Source of the DNA: Labia minor
Taxonomy: Eukaryota; Arthropoda; Insecta; Dermaptera; Spongiphoridae
NCBI GenBank assembly: GCA_963082975.1
Contig: OY720346.1
Location: 70,113,267-70,177,266, forward strand
Reading direction: 5' to 3'
Length of the DNA stretch: 64,000 nucleotides
A program made the translations under genes and the position numbers. Positions 24,498 through 35,228 of this stretch are shown here, one piece after another. The notes under the pieces are model-generated. The model was given only the letters and a program-made list of their open reading frames with translations. It searched no databases and was not told where the DNA came from. Numbering within the stretch: the stretch's first letter is position 1; each line of letters begins with the position of its first letter.

Positions 24498-24882
24498 CAG
24501 CGTTTCCCAACCTGTGGGGCGCGCCCTCCCTGGAGGGCGCGAGACTGTTGCAAAGGGGACACGAAGGATTAGAACCAATTCCAAGTGCCCGCAAAATTTT
24601 GAAAATTTTTGATTTTTTTTCAATATGGTCCTAAAAAAGGTAAGATGATTTTGTGGCCAAACTTTTGAACATTTTCGATTTTTACATTTTTACACATTAA
24701 AAAAGGTCAGATGATTTTGCTCTGAACCATGGGGAACCCCCCCCCCCCCCCCGGTTGTTATATTATTTCAGAAATGGGCCCGACTATTGAAAAAGGAAAT
24801 TAGATTATTACAAAATATAAGGGGGCTCAAGAATTTTTTTAACAAAAGGGAGGCACCGGTACAGAAAGGTTGGAAACCACTG
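24498..24882. mobile_element. hAT-type MITE
   Basis: Ends CAGCGTTTCCCAACC and GGTTGGAAACCACTG; flanks CTTTAAGG / TTTTAAGA match 6 of 8. Inside is a C-run of 16 or more near 24740 and caagtgcccgcaaaattttg, shared with the 4933 element. Confidence 0.75.
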
Positions 24883-24947
24883 TTTTAAGATTTGAAGAAA
24901 CCTGATGAACATCAAAGAGAAACTAAACTTGCTATATTTCATTTATT

Positions 24948-25156
24948 ACTATCTCGCCATTTTTTAACACGTTGACTGCCAATCACGCTCCAGCACGTGA
25001 CGTGGTGTCATCATCAAAGAGGTAATCAAGAGCTGGTTTAATAAATATTATTTATTATTTTTAATTATAATTTAAATAAGTAAATTTAATTTAAATATAA
25101 TATATGTGAATTAATCCAATTCAAATTTGCTAGATAGTCGAGTGGAGACACTCTAG
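24948..25156 (+). mobile_element. RC-A copy 6, internal deletion
   Basis: ACTATCTCGCC is joined directly to the ttttttaacacgttgactgcc section, so the microsatellite half is deleted. The 3' end is gatagtcgagtggagacactctag. Confidence 0.65.
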
Positions 25157-26504
25157 ATTTTTTTAAATTTATGATTTAGTTTAAATAAAATGGAATAAGT
25201 ATAATGCATAAAAGGTCTCTTTTAGTGTTTTAAAGAAATACTGAAAATATGACTAATTGTGACAAAATTGATTTAAAAAAAATTTTAAAATTAATTCTTA
25301 ATAATAAATCTAAAATATTTGATTTCAGAAGAATTTATTTATAATAATACTACTATTTTTTTGATAAAAGAATAATTTTATTATTTTCATAGGTCAGGTA
25401 ATTAATTCTTCCTTCCCGTAATACCTGACTATATATAAATTACAGGACCATAATACAGGAATAACATCAAATTCTTTAAAACAACAACCATAGGAAAAAT
25501 TACTTAAATGCTCCATGAAATACCTAAATGAATATGTTTTGTAAAATTTATGACTGAAAAAACAACTTATTAATTAATCTAATTATTTATTATAAGTATT
25601 TAATTTTTATTTATTTATTTTATTATTATTTTTATTATTATTATTATATTATTTTGAAAATAAAAAAATAAAATAACTGATAAGAACCTGATAAATGGAA
25701 TGTTTTAATCCAAAAATGTACATCCAAATAAAAGGATAGTCATTTCACCTGTCACTTAGTATATATGAGCATAATGGTTAAGGGCACAAGAACACTGAAA
25801 TTCACTGAGGCACCCACTTCACGTGCACGAGTGACACTTGACGTTAGGAAATTTCGCGTGGATGTCGACAGACAGCCAACCGGCATGAAACTAAACGTCC
25901 AAGACGATGGAACTTCACCTGCACCGACGACTTAACGGGGGTACTCTCCTTCTCTCTTTCTATCTCTCTCTCTCTCTCTCACTCACTTCTACACCTTCCC
26001 ATCTATTTAAAACTATCACCTGAGTGAAGAGAAAGGAAAGAGGTTGACTTGGTTCACTTCCGAACGGACCTGTTCCTCTATGAGATGTTTTGTCAATCAA
26101 ACAACAACAACCAAACTACTTGTATTCTTACATACTTCTTTTTAATTATATTGCCATCTAATAATAAAATAAGATACAATTAATAATAATAAGAGGAAGA
26201 AGAAGAATGAACGAGCAAATCAAATTTACTTTTGAAAAAATAATTGTAATTCATTTAGAAGTTAATTGGAATTAAATTCCTTGATAATTAATTATTATAA
26301 GTATTCTCAATAATAATGAAGTTCATTAATCATCCTTTTAATGAATGAAATGATGTACATAAGATTTAAAAAAAAAATTCAATAATCATAAAAAATAATA
26401 GAACTAATAATAGAAAAATAAATTTCAATCATTAAAAATAAATCAGGTGCATAGCATTTCACTAAATAGTAAATAGAAGTAAATGAATATAAAATTAAAA
26501 CTAC
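25157..26504. other. Intergenic DNA around the 25780 island
   Basis: AT-rich on both sides of the island, with (ATT)n at about 25620-25650; no gene. Confidence 0.5.
25780..26110. promoter_or_regulatory. Candidate promoter / first-exon region
   Basis: About 330 bases with near-balanced GC, several CpGs, an E-box CACGTG (near 25820), a (TC)n tract at 25957-25980 that would bind GAGA-type factors, and many non-repeat 6- to 8-mers. No frame longer than a few tens of codons. It may be the start of a gene whose other exons are outside the window or unrecognised. Confidence 0.4.
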
Positions 26505-26766
26505 CATTTCCGTTTGCCGGATATACACCAAAAGTTGATCAATTCATCATACTGATGCATTAAGTAAATATGCCAAATTTTATCAAAATCCGTTGAACCG
26601 TTCGAGCTGTACACATCTATACGGACGGACGGACGGACAGACATCATGCTAAAAATACTTTTTTCTGTTAAGAAAATGCATGATTCGTGGAGATATGTAA
26701 AAATCTCCTCATGTGAAATTTAGTGAGAAAACACTACCTTCCCTTCCTATCGTCTGACGGTAAAAA
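26505..26766 (-). mobile_element. RC-B fragment (5' half)
   Basis: Reverse-oriented: ccggatatacaccaaaagttgatc, a short CGGA tract at 26620-26640 and an end at ctatcgtctgacggt, a mutated 5' arm. Confidence 0.6.
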
Positions 26767-26860
26767 TAGACTTGAAGCTATAGACATCGAAGGACAAAGC
26801 GTATTTAGGGCAGGCAGTATAGACAATATATTCACTCTGCGAGACAATTGATAGGAATAA

Positions 26861-28092
26861 GTTGACCTGTGGCCAGGCACAGAACGGATCGACGGTTTGA
26901 AATAAATTAATTTCCAGCTACTTTTCGCTTTAATGTGAAAATAACCCTTCTCTCTCTTCGTCGATCGGTAATACTACCATTTCCGGTTACTAGATATACA
27001 CCAAAAGTTGATCAATTCATCATACTGATGCATTAAGTAAATATATCAAATTTTCGATCTGTACATCGCCAGAGATAGTATTGCGTTCACGAAAATTTTC
27101 GATGTTGAGATATTGATGTTTTTATACGTTTTGAAGGTTCCTGAATCATCTTCACTAAGGTTGAGAAAAATGCCTGTGTGTGTGTGTGTGTGTGTGTATG
27201 TGTGTATGTATGTAACCAAGATTACGCAAAAACGGTTTAAGCTAGAATCGTGAAATTTGGTTTCAAAATTATTCAAAATTCATAGTTTTCTATCAACTTT
27301 TGAGAAATGTAGCTCAACCGGAAGGGGATCATTACCTACAACGTTTTGATTTTTTTACTTCTAAAGTGACCGTAAAAATAAAGATATATGTTTAATAATT
27401 TTTCACATGATTAAAAATTGTATAAAACTGCTATATACAGAATTTCAGCTTGATTGAATAGAATACCGGAATTAATTTTTTAACACTGCAAATGTCACGC
27501 GCCAACACGTGACGTGGTGCCATCAACAAAGAGCCAAACATGCGCTGATTTAATAAATATTAATTATTAATTTTAATTTATAATTTATAATTAATTAAAT
27601 TTAATTTAAATATAATATATGTTATTTAATCCAATTCAAATTGCGAGATAGTCGACTGGAGACACTCCAGATTGTTTCTGTTAAGAAAATGAATGATTGG
27701 TGGAGATTTGTAAAATTCTCCAGATGTGAAATTTGGTGTGAAAACAATACCTCCCTTACGATAGAAAGGGAAGGGTTATTTTCACACCAAATTTCACATT
27801 TTTTTACATATCTCCACGAATCATGCACTTTGTATTGGTTTTATCCTCAAGAAAAATCATCTTCATTAGTTTTTTCTTAATTTAAAATTATATGACGTCA
27901 CCCAGCCCTTCATGACGTCACAACCATCTCCCACTTATATATTATAAATAAAATAAAATTAAAAATATTTATGTTATATCCATATCTGTTTTTTATTGCA
28001 TTAATAGATACATTAAAATTGTTTCTGTAGCTGGAAATTAATTTATTTCAAACCGTCGGTCGGTTCTGCGCCTGGCCACAGGTCAACTTATT
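26861..28092. mobile_element. RC-B inverted pair with both 3' stem-loops outward
   Basis: Left boundary gttgacctgtggccaggcac and right boundary gcgcctggccacaggtcaac are both the RC-B 3' terminus, so a reverse copy (26861-27762) faces a forward half copy (27763-28092). RC-A copy 7 sits inside the reverse one at 27065-27670. The short frames at 27622-27880 are repeats, not genes. Confidence 0.65.
27065..27670 (+). mobile_element. RC-A copy 7, inserted in an RC-B copy
   Basis: This full-length copy (atcgccagagatagt to gagacactccag) has a (TG)n tract at 27175-27200. RC-B sequence lies on both sides (ending at about 27058 and resuming at about 27673), so RC-A is the younger insertion. Confidence 0.75.
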
Positions 28093-28243
28093 TACTCTTA
28101 TACTGAAATAAATAAATAGAAATTTATTTCTATTACTTATTGTTAGTTATTTTATTGTTTATATTTTAACAAAATCTATTATTTGGAATTATTTTATACT
28201 ATTATACATTGGGAATAACGATTTTTTTCAACCTATGTTTATA

Positions 28244-29175
28244 TTAGGTTGGGGAAAAAGAAATCCATTATTTTTTCAGTAGATGGCTGTAGTGATCGAT
28301 ATCTCGTAAATTATCGATCAAACAATTTCAAATTTCTGCTCGTTGTCAAGGTAACAGTTCGCACTAAAAGAATTCGTTTGCAGTTTTTTGTTTTGTCCAT
28401 TCAGTTCTGAGTTACACGGCGTTAAAGATGGAAGTCAACAAAGAGAAAATTCGGTACATTTTACAGTTTTTCTTTGATAAGGGCGAAAATGCAAGTCAGG
28501 CGGCTGAAAATGTGAATAGTGTTTATGGTCCCGATACTGTAACAGCTAATTACGCGCAATTTTGGTTTCGTCGATTCCGTTCGGGTATTTTTGACGTTAA
28601 GGATGCCCCTCGCACAGGCAGGCCCGTCGTCGAAAATGTCGACAAAGTCACTGAAATCATCGAAGTGGACCGGCATGTTAGTAGTCGTAGCATCGCCCAG
28701 GAGTTAAAGATCGACCACAAAACAGTTTTAAACCATTTGCACAAAGCTGGGTTTAAAAAAAAGCTTGATGTTTGGGTGCCACACCAATTAACACCAAAAA
28801 ACATGATGGATCGAATTTCCATCTGCGAAGCCTTGGCCAAACGTAATGAAATCAACCCATTTCTTAAACGGATGGTGACTGGGGATGAGAAATGGGTCAC
28901 ATACGACAACATTATGCGAAAGCGATAGTGGTCAAAGCGAGTTTTAGTGATAAGAAATTGGCATCAAGGGAAGAGTGTGAAAATCAATTGCTGGAGTTTT
29001 TCGCTAATAAGGACCAAGACTTTTATGAGAGAGGCATAATGAAGCTACCATTAAAATGGCAACAAATTATAGAACAAAATGGTGCATATTTGACCTAAAT
29101 CGGACAATGCAAAACATGTTAAATAAAGTCTTGAAGTTCACGTAAAAATAATGGATTTCTTTTTCCCCAACCTAT
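28244..29175 (+). mobile_element. Mariner element (cecropia-like), internally deleted
   Basis: 932 bp flanked by TA (28242-28243 and 29176-29177). Terminal inverted repeats of about 33 bases begin TTAGGTTGGGGAAAAAGAAA, with the terminal base differing at the right end. A normal mariner is about 1.3 kb; here the central part of the gene is missing, so the copy can at most be mobilised in trans. Confidence 0.92.
28428..29098 (+). pseudogene. Mariner transposase, internally deleted
   Basis: The first 160 codons are intact: N-terminal helix-turn-helix DNA-binding region (IRYILQFFFDKGENASQAA), linker GRP at about residues 64-66, the WVPHQLTPKNMMDR motif (about 115-128) and the first catalytic aspartate in TGDEKWVTYDN (D153). 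Just after this the sequence jumps, with a frame shift, to the C-terminus (FSDKKLASREECENQLLEFF to IMKLPLKWQQIIEQNGAYL, stop 29096-29098). The second and third acidic residues of the DD34D triad are lost, about 115 residues. A full protein would have about 345. Confidence 0.92.
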
Positions 29176-29711
29176 TATATTTAATCGAATATATGGTAAA
29201 TAATATTTATAGATATAAAATTAAAGATATTAATATGTTTATAAATATCACCTATATATAAAAAATAATAATAAAAATTTTTAAGATAATATTGGTTATA
29301 GAACCATAATGACTAAATCTAAGAAAGTCATGCTAACTACTAAAAGTGGCAAAATAAAATTTAAAAATGCATGTTCTAAATTCAATAATTCATTTACTTA
29401 AAGATTAATCTTCGAATCTCATTTTATTTAATTGAGGTCAGAGAACATAGACTATCCTTTTTTCCTCTCTCATTCTCTCTCAATGTACTATATTTTCATT
29501 ATACTTGACCAAGAATCATTAATATCCAACCCAGATTTAATGTATCAATTATCAGTTGATGTACGATAAAATTATTATTTTAGATAATATTCATGAAATA
29601 TATGTAATTATTTCCCATTTGCAAGCAAATATTTTTAAATTCGACTAAGAAATTTTATATATATATATAATATAGATTTAATTTTTTATTTTATTGTATA
29701 TTTGTATATAT

Positions 29712-29951
29712 CAGTGATTCTTTTACCGCGGCACACTTTTAACGGTTTAAAAATTTGGAGGCAGACAAGTGTAAAAGTTTACCATATTGAAAAAAGTGGT
29801 CCCAAAAACGGCTTACATTTTTTTTTTTTTTAGAACCAAATTGAAAAAATTTAACAAAAAAAGTCGGAAATGTTTAAGAGCCTCTTTACATTTGTAATAA
29901 TTTGGCGGCACATTTTTCAGAATCTAGCGGCACATATGTTGAGAATCACTG
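29712..29951. mobile_element. hAT MITE, same family as 6379
   Basis: Starts cagtgattcttttaccgcgg, ends catatgttgagaatcactg. Flanks GTATATAT / GTATCTAT match 7 of 8. Confidence 0.85.
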
Positions 29952-30195
29952 GTATCTATGTATATTTGTTTACCTTTAATTTGTATGTGTTGCTATTTAT
30001 TATGTTTTTCTAATTATGAATGAATAATTGAATATATATGAGTATTACTTTATGAAGAGTCTCTGGAAGCTGATCTTACAAATTAAATAAATAAAAATTT
30101 GTGTCTTACTGTTTCTATTTTTAGATATATGGGTTTTTGAAAAAAATTTAATTCCAGTAACGTTCAATTTTTTTTTTTCTGTTATTTTCTTTTTT

Positions 30196-30803
30196 ACTAT
30201 CTCAGAGATAGTAATACGATCACGAAAATTTTCGATGTCGAGATTTTCATGTTTTTATACGTTTTGAAGGTTCCTGAATCATTTTCTCTAAGGTTAAAAT
30301 AAATGTCTGTGTGTGTATATGTATGTGTGTATGTATGTAGACAAGATTACGCAAAAACGGTTAGAGCTAAAATCATGAAATTTTGTACATTGGCATTATT
30401 CAAATTCGTAGTTTTCTATCAACTTTTGAGAAATGTAGCTCAACCGGAAGAGGGTGATTACCTACAACGTTTTGATTTTTTTTCCCTCTAAAGTGACTGT
30501 AAAAATAAAGATATACGTTTGATAGTTTTTCACATGATTAAAAATTGTATAAAACTGCTATATACAGAATTTCAGCTTGATTGAATCGCTAAAAATACCC
30601 GAATTAATTTTTTAACACTGCAAATCTCACGCGCCAACACGTGACGTGGTGCCATCAACAAAGAGCCAAACATGCGCTGATTTAATAAATATTATTTATT
30701 AATTTTAATTTATAATTTATAATTAATTAAATTTAATTTAAATATAATATATGTTAATTAATCCAATTCAATTTTGCGAGATAGTCGAGTGGAGACAATC
30801 CAG
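30196..30803 (+). mobile_element. RC-A copy 8
   Basis: Full-length, with ACTATCTC-AGAGATAGT (the hairpin loop lost), a TG tract, all body blocks and a 3' end gagtggagacaatccag. The 90 bases before it (30105-30195) match the segment inside copy 5. Confidence 0.75.
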
Positions 30804-31261
30804 CCTATTTGCAAATTCTCTACCCCAAATAGGGAGAGGATAGAGATATACCTGGTTTTGTATATAATCGTTTTAAAGAAATAAATAAATCAATATTGTA
30901 GATAATTTTCATGAATTAAAAATATTCAAGAATTCATTCAAATCGTAGTATTAGTTAATGTTATAGTCTTTCGTTGTTATTGAGGGTGAAGTCGTTGATG
31001 GACTCGACTTAGTGACCTCTTGTCAACATAAAACCGGTTCCATTTATAATTCCTTCCTCATATACTTAAATGTATTTTCATTGTTATTAGTTCAAAGCAC
31101 AATTACACCTGTAATTAAAATTTTATCGAAGTATAAAATTATCATACAAATTAATTGGTAATACTAATGTAATATTTCCAAGCTTGTGATACAATTTTAA
31201 AATTTTAGAGTGTTGAGAGTTAAGATTAAGTTCAATTATTTATTGAAAAAGCTTTATTTTT

Positions 31262-31919
31262 ACTATCTCTACTACTAAAATTTTCGATGTCGAGATTTTA
31301 ATGTTTTTATACGTTTTGAAGGTTCCTGAATCATTTTCACTAAGGTTGAGAAAAATGTCTGTCTGTGTGTGTGTGATTACGCAAAAACGGTTTGAGCTAG
31401 AATCATGAAAATTGGTATACGGGCATTATTCAAACTTTGTAGTTTTCTATCAACTTTTGAGAAATGTAGCTCAACCAGAAATGTGTCATTACCTACCACG
31501 TTTTCATTTTTTTCCTCTAAAGCATAGGTTCCCAAAGTGGTCTATTTAGACTCCTGGGGGTCTATTTTAACCTCCACGGCAGCGAATAACAAATTTGGGG
31601 CTCAATGAAGTGAAAATGGGGGTCTACGGAGGTCTAGGGGATCCACGATGGATTTTTGGAATATGTCTAAAAAAAAAGGTAAATTGTTTTGCCGACATGG
31701 CTTTTGACACATTTTTTTATTTTTTCCCAATATGTCTTTAAAAAAAGGTAAATCGTTTATAAAAAATCAAAATCAATTTAGGGGGTCTACCCAAAACCGA
31801 AAAACATGCCAAGGGGTCCACGACAAAAAAAAGTTTGGGAACTTATGTTCTAAAGTGAAGTAAAAATAAAGATATTGTTTGATAATTTTTTATATGATTA
31901 AAGATTGTATAAAACTGAT
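31262..31919 (+). mobile_element. RC-A copy 9, 3'-truncated and carrying a hAT MITE
   Basis: Starts actatctctactac, runs to cctctaaag, is interrupted by the hAT MITE at 31523-31847, resumes at ttctaaagtgaag and stops after aaaactgatatatata. The whole 3' half is absent. Confidence 0.7.
31523..31847. mobile_element. hAT-type MITE inside RC-A copy 9
   Basis: Ends CATAGGTTCCCAAA and TTTGGGAACTTATG, flanked by CTCTAAAG / TTCTAAAG. The interior has gggggtctattttaacctcc and T/A homopolymer runs. Confidence 0.8.
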
Positions 31920-32167
31920 ATATATATATAATTATAATTCTAGAAATACATTTTTGAAAAATGAATTCACTATCGGTTTTCTTATAATAGGTTTTTAATT
32001 AGAAAGTATGGAATAAATCAATATTTAATTTAATAATATTGGTTTTATGAATAAATATTATTAACTAAATATTTATATTTTTAATATGTCTACCAATTTA
32101 GTTTCTAAGGAAAATATCTAATGAGATAATTAATAAGTTGTTTAGATAATTAGTAAAATGTACTTTT

Positions 32168-32438
32168 AAGCCTAGTTTACATGAGCTTAGTTCTTGTCAT
32201 TAGTTCAGGGGTAGGCAAATACTTTTAAGCGCGAGCTTTTTGAACGCCCGCCGGCCCGTTGAAAAAGTTAGCACTTATTTTGATTTTTGTTCAATATGTC
32301 AAATATGTCTCTAAAAAAAAAAAAATTTTTAATAGTGTTTTAGAAATATGGTCCTCCGTTCACATTTTGGCTCGCGCTTAAAAGTATTTGTCCACCCCTG
32401 AACTAATGACAAGAACTAAGCCCGTGCAACCTAGGCTT
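32168..32438. mobile_element. Nested palindromic MITE
   Basis: The outer arms AAGCCTAG...CTAGGCTT extend through agttcttgtcattagtt, and continue without a break into inner arms CAGGGGTAGGCAAATACTTT / mirrored at 32400. A TTA abuts the AGCCTAG arm at each end, as in PIF/Harbinger insertions. The inner end also occurs at 23338. Confidence 0.6.
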
Positions 32439-32534
32439 TATAAATCTGGTGTTTTATTATTTTTTCGTTTTTTTTTTTTTGGTTTATAACAAATAATTTA
32501 CTAATCTTAACTAACATTCATTAATCTATCATAG

Positions 32535-33081
32535 AGAGAGAGAGAGAGATGTAATTTTTGCTCACTGTTTTCTTCGATGATAATGGCGTGGTGCATTATG
32601 AGTTCTTCCAAACAGGTCGTACTGTTAATAAGGAATACTACAAGGAAGTTATTCAATGTTTGCAAGAAGCAATACGGCTGAAACGATTGGAATTGTGGAA
32701 AAACAAATAATGGATTCTGCATCACGATAATGCACCAGGTCATACATTAGTGCTTGTTCGGGTTTTTTTGGCCAAAAACAACACCGTAATCATGCCTCAT
32801 CCACCTTATTTACCAGATTTGGCTCCCTACGACTTTTTCCTATTCCCAAAACTGAAGAGACCAATGAAAGGAAAGCGTTTTGCCACAATTGATGAGATAA
32901 TGTAGAAATCAAAGAATGAACTAGCTGGTGGTACCAAAAAGCGCATTTCAGAAGTGCTTCGACGAATGGAAGAAGCGCTGGTATTATATCTGATTGAAGG
33001 GGACAAAATGAATATTGATGAATAAATAAATACTTTTCAAAATAATTCAAAATTCTTTTTTTCTTTTGAACAAAGCTCGTA
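32535..33081 (+). pseudogene. Mariner-like transposase, C-terminal half
   Basis: Translation from about 32562 gives FFDDNGVVHYEFF, GRTVNKEYYKEV, HHDNAPGHT (second catalytic Asp), LPDLAPYDFFLFPKLK (third Asp of DD34D) and a C-terminal region ending near 33025. There are at least two in-frame stops (after LELWKNK and after TIDEIM). The right end cttttgaacaaagctcgta matches the 44178 element, so both belong to one family. The N-terminal half and left end are missing. Confidence 0.85.
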
Positions 33082-33744
33082 AATTACCTAAATATATATA
33101 AACAAATAATATTGTTTTTTTTCAATTAGTAAACTGACTAAATAAGCCTCCATCCCAAGATCATGGTCTAGGAGAAAACCTTGGCAACGTTTATATGACT
33201 AAGCTTTGAAATATAAACCTGTTGCCTTTCGATTAAGGGGAAATACAAATCACGATTTTTTCAAGCCATTAACTTCATAACTTTAAGTATGAATCAAAGA
33301 AAAATACTTTTTATAAGAATGATTCATCTATTTTAAATAAACAAAAAAAATTTCTAAAATTATCTGGATTAATCTAAGTATAAAATGATTTTAAAATTAT
33401 TAAGATATAAATCCTCTTTGTTTGGTTGATGTTTCAAAACATTAACACTCCCTCAAATAAGCATATAATATAATGCAAAATTATTATTTTTTTATTAGAC
33501 AAGTTTTAGATTAAATAAGGAGGTCGTTATTTTTATATTAAGCATGTATGTATAGATATATACAATACGTATATCGCAATTAATTTTTTGATAATAACTA
33601 CATAATTATAGTAGTTTTACTTTTTTTATTATTAAAGTTAATTTATATTGTTATTAAGTAAAGTATTCAATAATCTGTAGAGTATTATTAATCATAGTGA
33701 ATTTATTGTTCTATTTGTAAAAAATATTATCAGGTACTGAAAAA

Positions 33745-33935
33745 CATCATCATTCGTGGTTCCGGGTTCAAGTCCCGGGCCTGGCAAGGTAATTTCTCTA
33801 GCTAGGGTCTATAGGACAGAGTCAACCCAGCCTCCACGATCAAAAATGGAAAAGCTACTTGATAAAAAATAGCGCCTCCGATCAAGAAAATCAAGGTAAA
33901 GGTTGAGAGGACCCGTTCTACTGATCATAGGACAC
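33745..33935 (+). mobile_element. tRNA-derived SINE, 5'-truncated
   Basis: Starts near gtggttccgggttcaagtcc (B box) and runs to gttgagaggacccgttctac, with an extra ataaaaaatagc in the middle relative to the 37003 copy. Confidence 0.75.
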
Positions 33936-33941
33936 CTCGAA

Positions 33942-34222
33942 CCTAAAATAATTAATATCTCATAAACTACTCAACATAAATTTGTGAAATTTTCAAGAAA
34001 TGTCAAGGGAAGATGTTTCTTTGTATTCAAAAAAATTTAATCAGCTTAGCTTACCTAAAAATTGAGTTCTGTGTGATAAATGTGATAAATTTTGAAGCAA
34101 CCGGATTCAAAGCATGCCTAAAATAATTAATATCTCATAAATAACTCAACATAAATTTGTGAAATTTTCAAGAAATGTGAAGGGATTGTATACAAAATAA
34201 TTTAATCAGCTTAGCTAGAATT
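33942..34222 (+). repeat. Tandem duplication, period about 176
   Basis: cctaaaataattaatatctc ... caagaaatgt ... atttaatcagcttagct occurs at 33942 and again at 34118 with about 90% identity by eye. It follows directly on the SINE, so it may derive from that insertion's flank. Confidence 0.7.
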
Positions 34223-34680
34223 GAGTTTTGAAGACTCTCGAAAAAAACAATAAAAAATAGTGGAAAAAGGAGAAAGTGTAATTATTGTAGTTTTAAAAAG
34301 TGCAAAAATTTTCAAAATTGATCAAGAGATAGCAGAGAAATGAATATTTATATAAACGCTGAAAGCCGGCGAGTACGGACTCGGGGTCCCACCGTTATGA
34401 TAGAATCTGTCGAGCGAGTACGTACTCGGGTTCCCGGTTTGAGGGGTTAAAACCGAACAAAAGATCTAAAAACTTTGGAAGAAAAATATAAAAACATCTC
34501 AATAACATCATATGGATCATTCTCCCATATAAACTAAAAATTAATCGATATTTTAATTATTTAAAAGTAATCAATTAATTAATTTAATATATAATATGAT
34601 TTCTTAAAGCAAAATATGTTTTAGTTAATTCATTTTGTCAAATAATTATTGATTTAAATTTTATATTTTTAAATATTAGA

Positions 34681-34742
34681 TGGAGTGTCTCCACTCGACT
34701 CTCTCGCAAATTGAATTGGATTAAATAACATGGCAAGATAGT
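34681..34742 (-). mobile_element. RC-A copy 13, 62-base miniature
   Basis: Only the terminal stem-loop end (tggagtgtctccactcgact) with the adjacent ctctcgcaaattgaattgg and, directly after ttaaataacat, the opposite end ggcaagatagt. It is a solo-like deletion product containing both termini. Confidence 0.55.
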
Positions 34743-35094
34743 AATAAGGTATAATAATTAATTCAATTTTTTGATATAAACAAAAATAAAAGTTTTTAAA
34801 CTGCTGTCATTGAACTCCATCTCAGATGCATGGAATATTTAATGTTTATTAATTAAATATGTTTTTGTATATTTTTTTCTCTTTCAACGTAATGTCATTC
34901 AGCTCATCACTGTTTCCGCTCTGAATCGTTTCTGATATTGTAATCGTTAAAAACAAAACGTTTCAGTAATGTTTTTTTAATCAATGTTATTTTTCTTTAT
35001 AGGATGCATGTTTTTTTAAATAATCATATGGTTCTATGCTTTGTATATTTAATATATAATGTTTTCTTTCTTGTTTTTTTTTTGTTAAGAATCT

Positions 35095-35228
35095 TCAATA
35101 TATGAAGAAAAGTAACATATTTGCTTTAAGTACAGTTAAATATATAATTATTAAGAGAATTAAAATAAATATAATAATAAATATTTAAATTGATCTGTTG
35201 ATTATTTGTAGAAATAAATATAAATAAT
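35095..35228 (+). repeat. rep-J copy 1
   Basis: aaaagtaacatatttgcttt ... ttgatctgttgattatttgt agaaataaat, repeated almost exactly at 39150-39270, 4 kb away in the same orientation. Confidence 0.65.

Larger units (their letters stand above)
29176..31261. other. AT-rich DNA between mariner and RC-A copies
   Basis: Contains the hAT MITE (29712-29951), RC-A copy 8 and a modestly GC-rich patch gttgatggactcgacttagt (30992-31011). No gene. Confidence 0.5.

Noticed and set aside
25780-26110. A protein-coding exon in the GC-balanced island
   Set aside because: No frame beyond a few tens of codons and no recognisable peptide on either strand; kept only as a possible promoter or untranslated exon.
28461-28912. 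Minus-strand frames of 71 and 120 codons
   Set aside because: Antisense of the mariner transposase at 28428.
32507-33050. Two minus-strand frames of 78 and 86 codons
   Set aside because: Antisense shadows of the mariner C-terminal pseudogene on plus.
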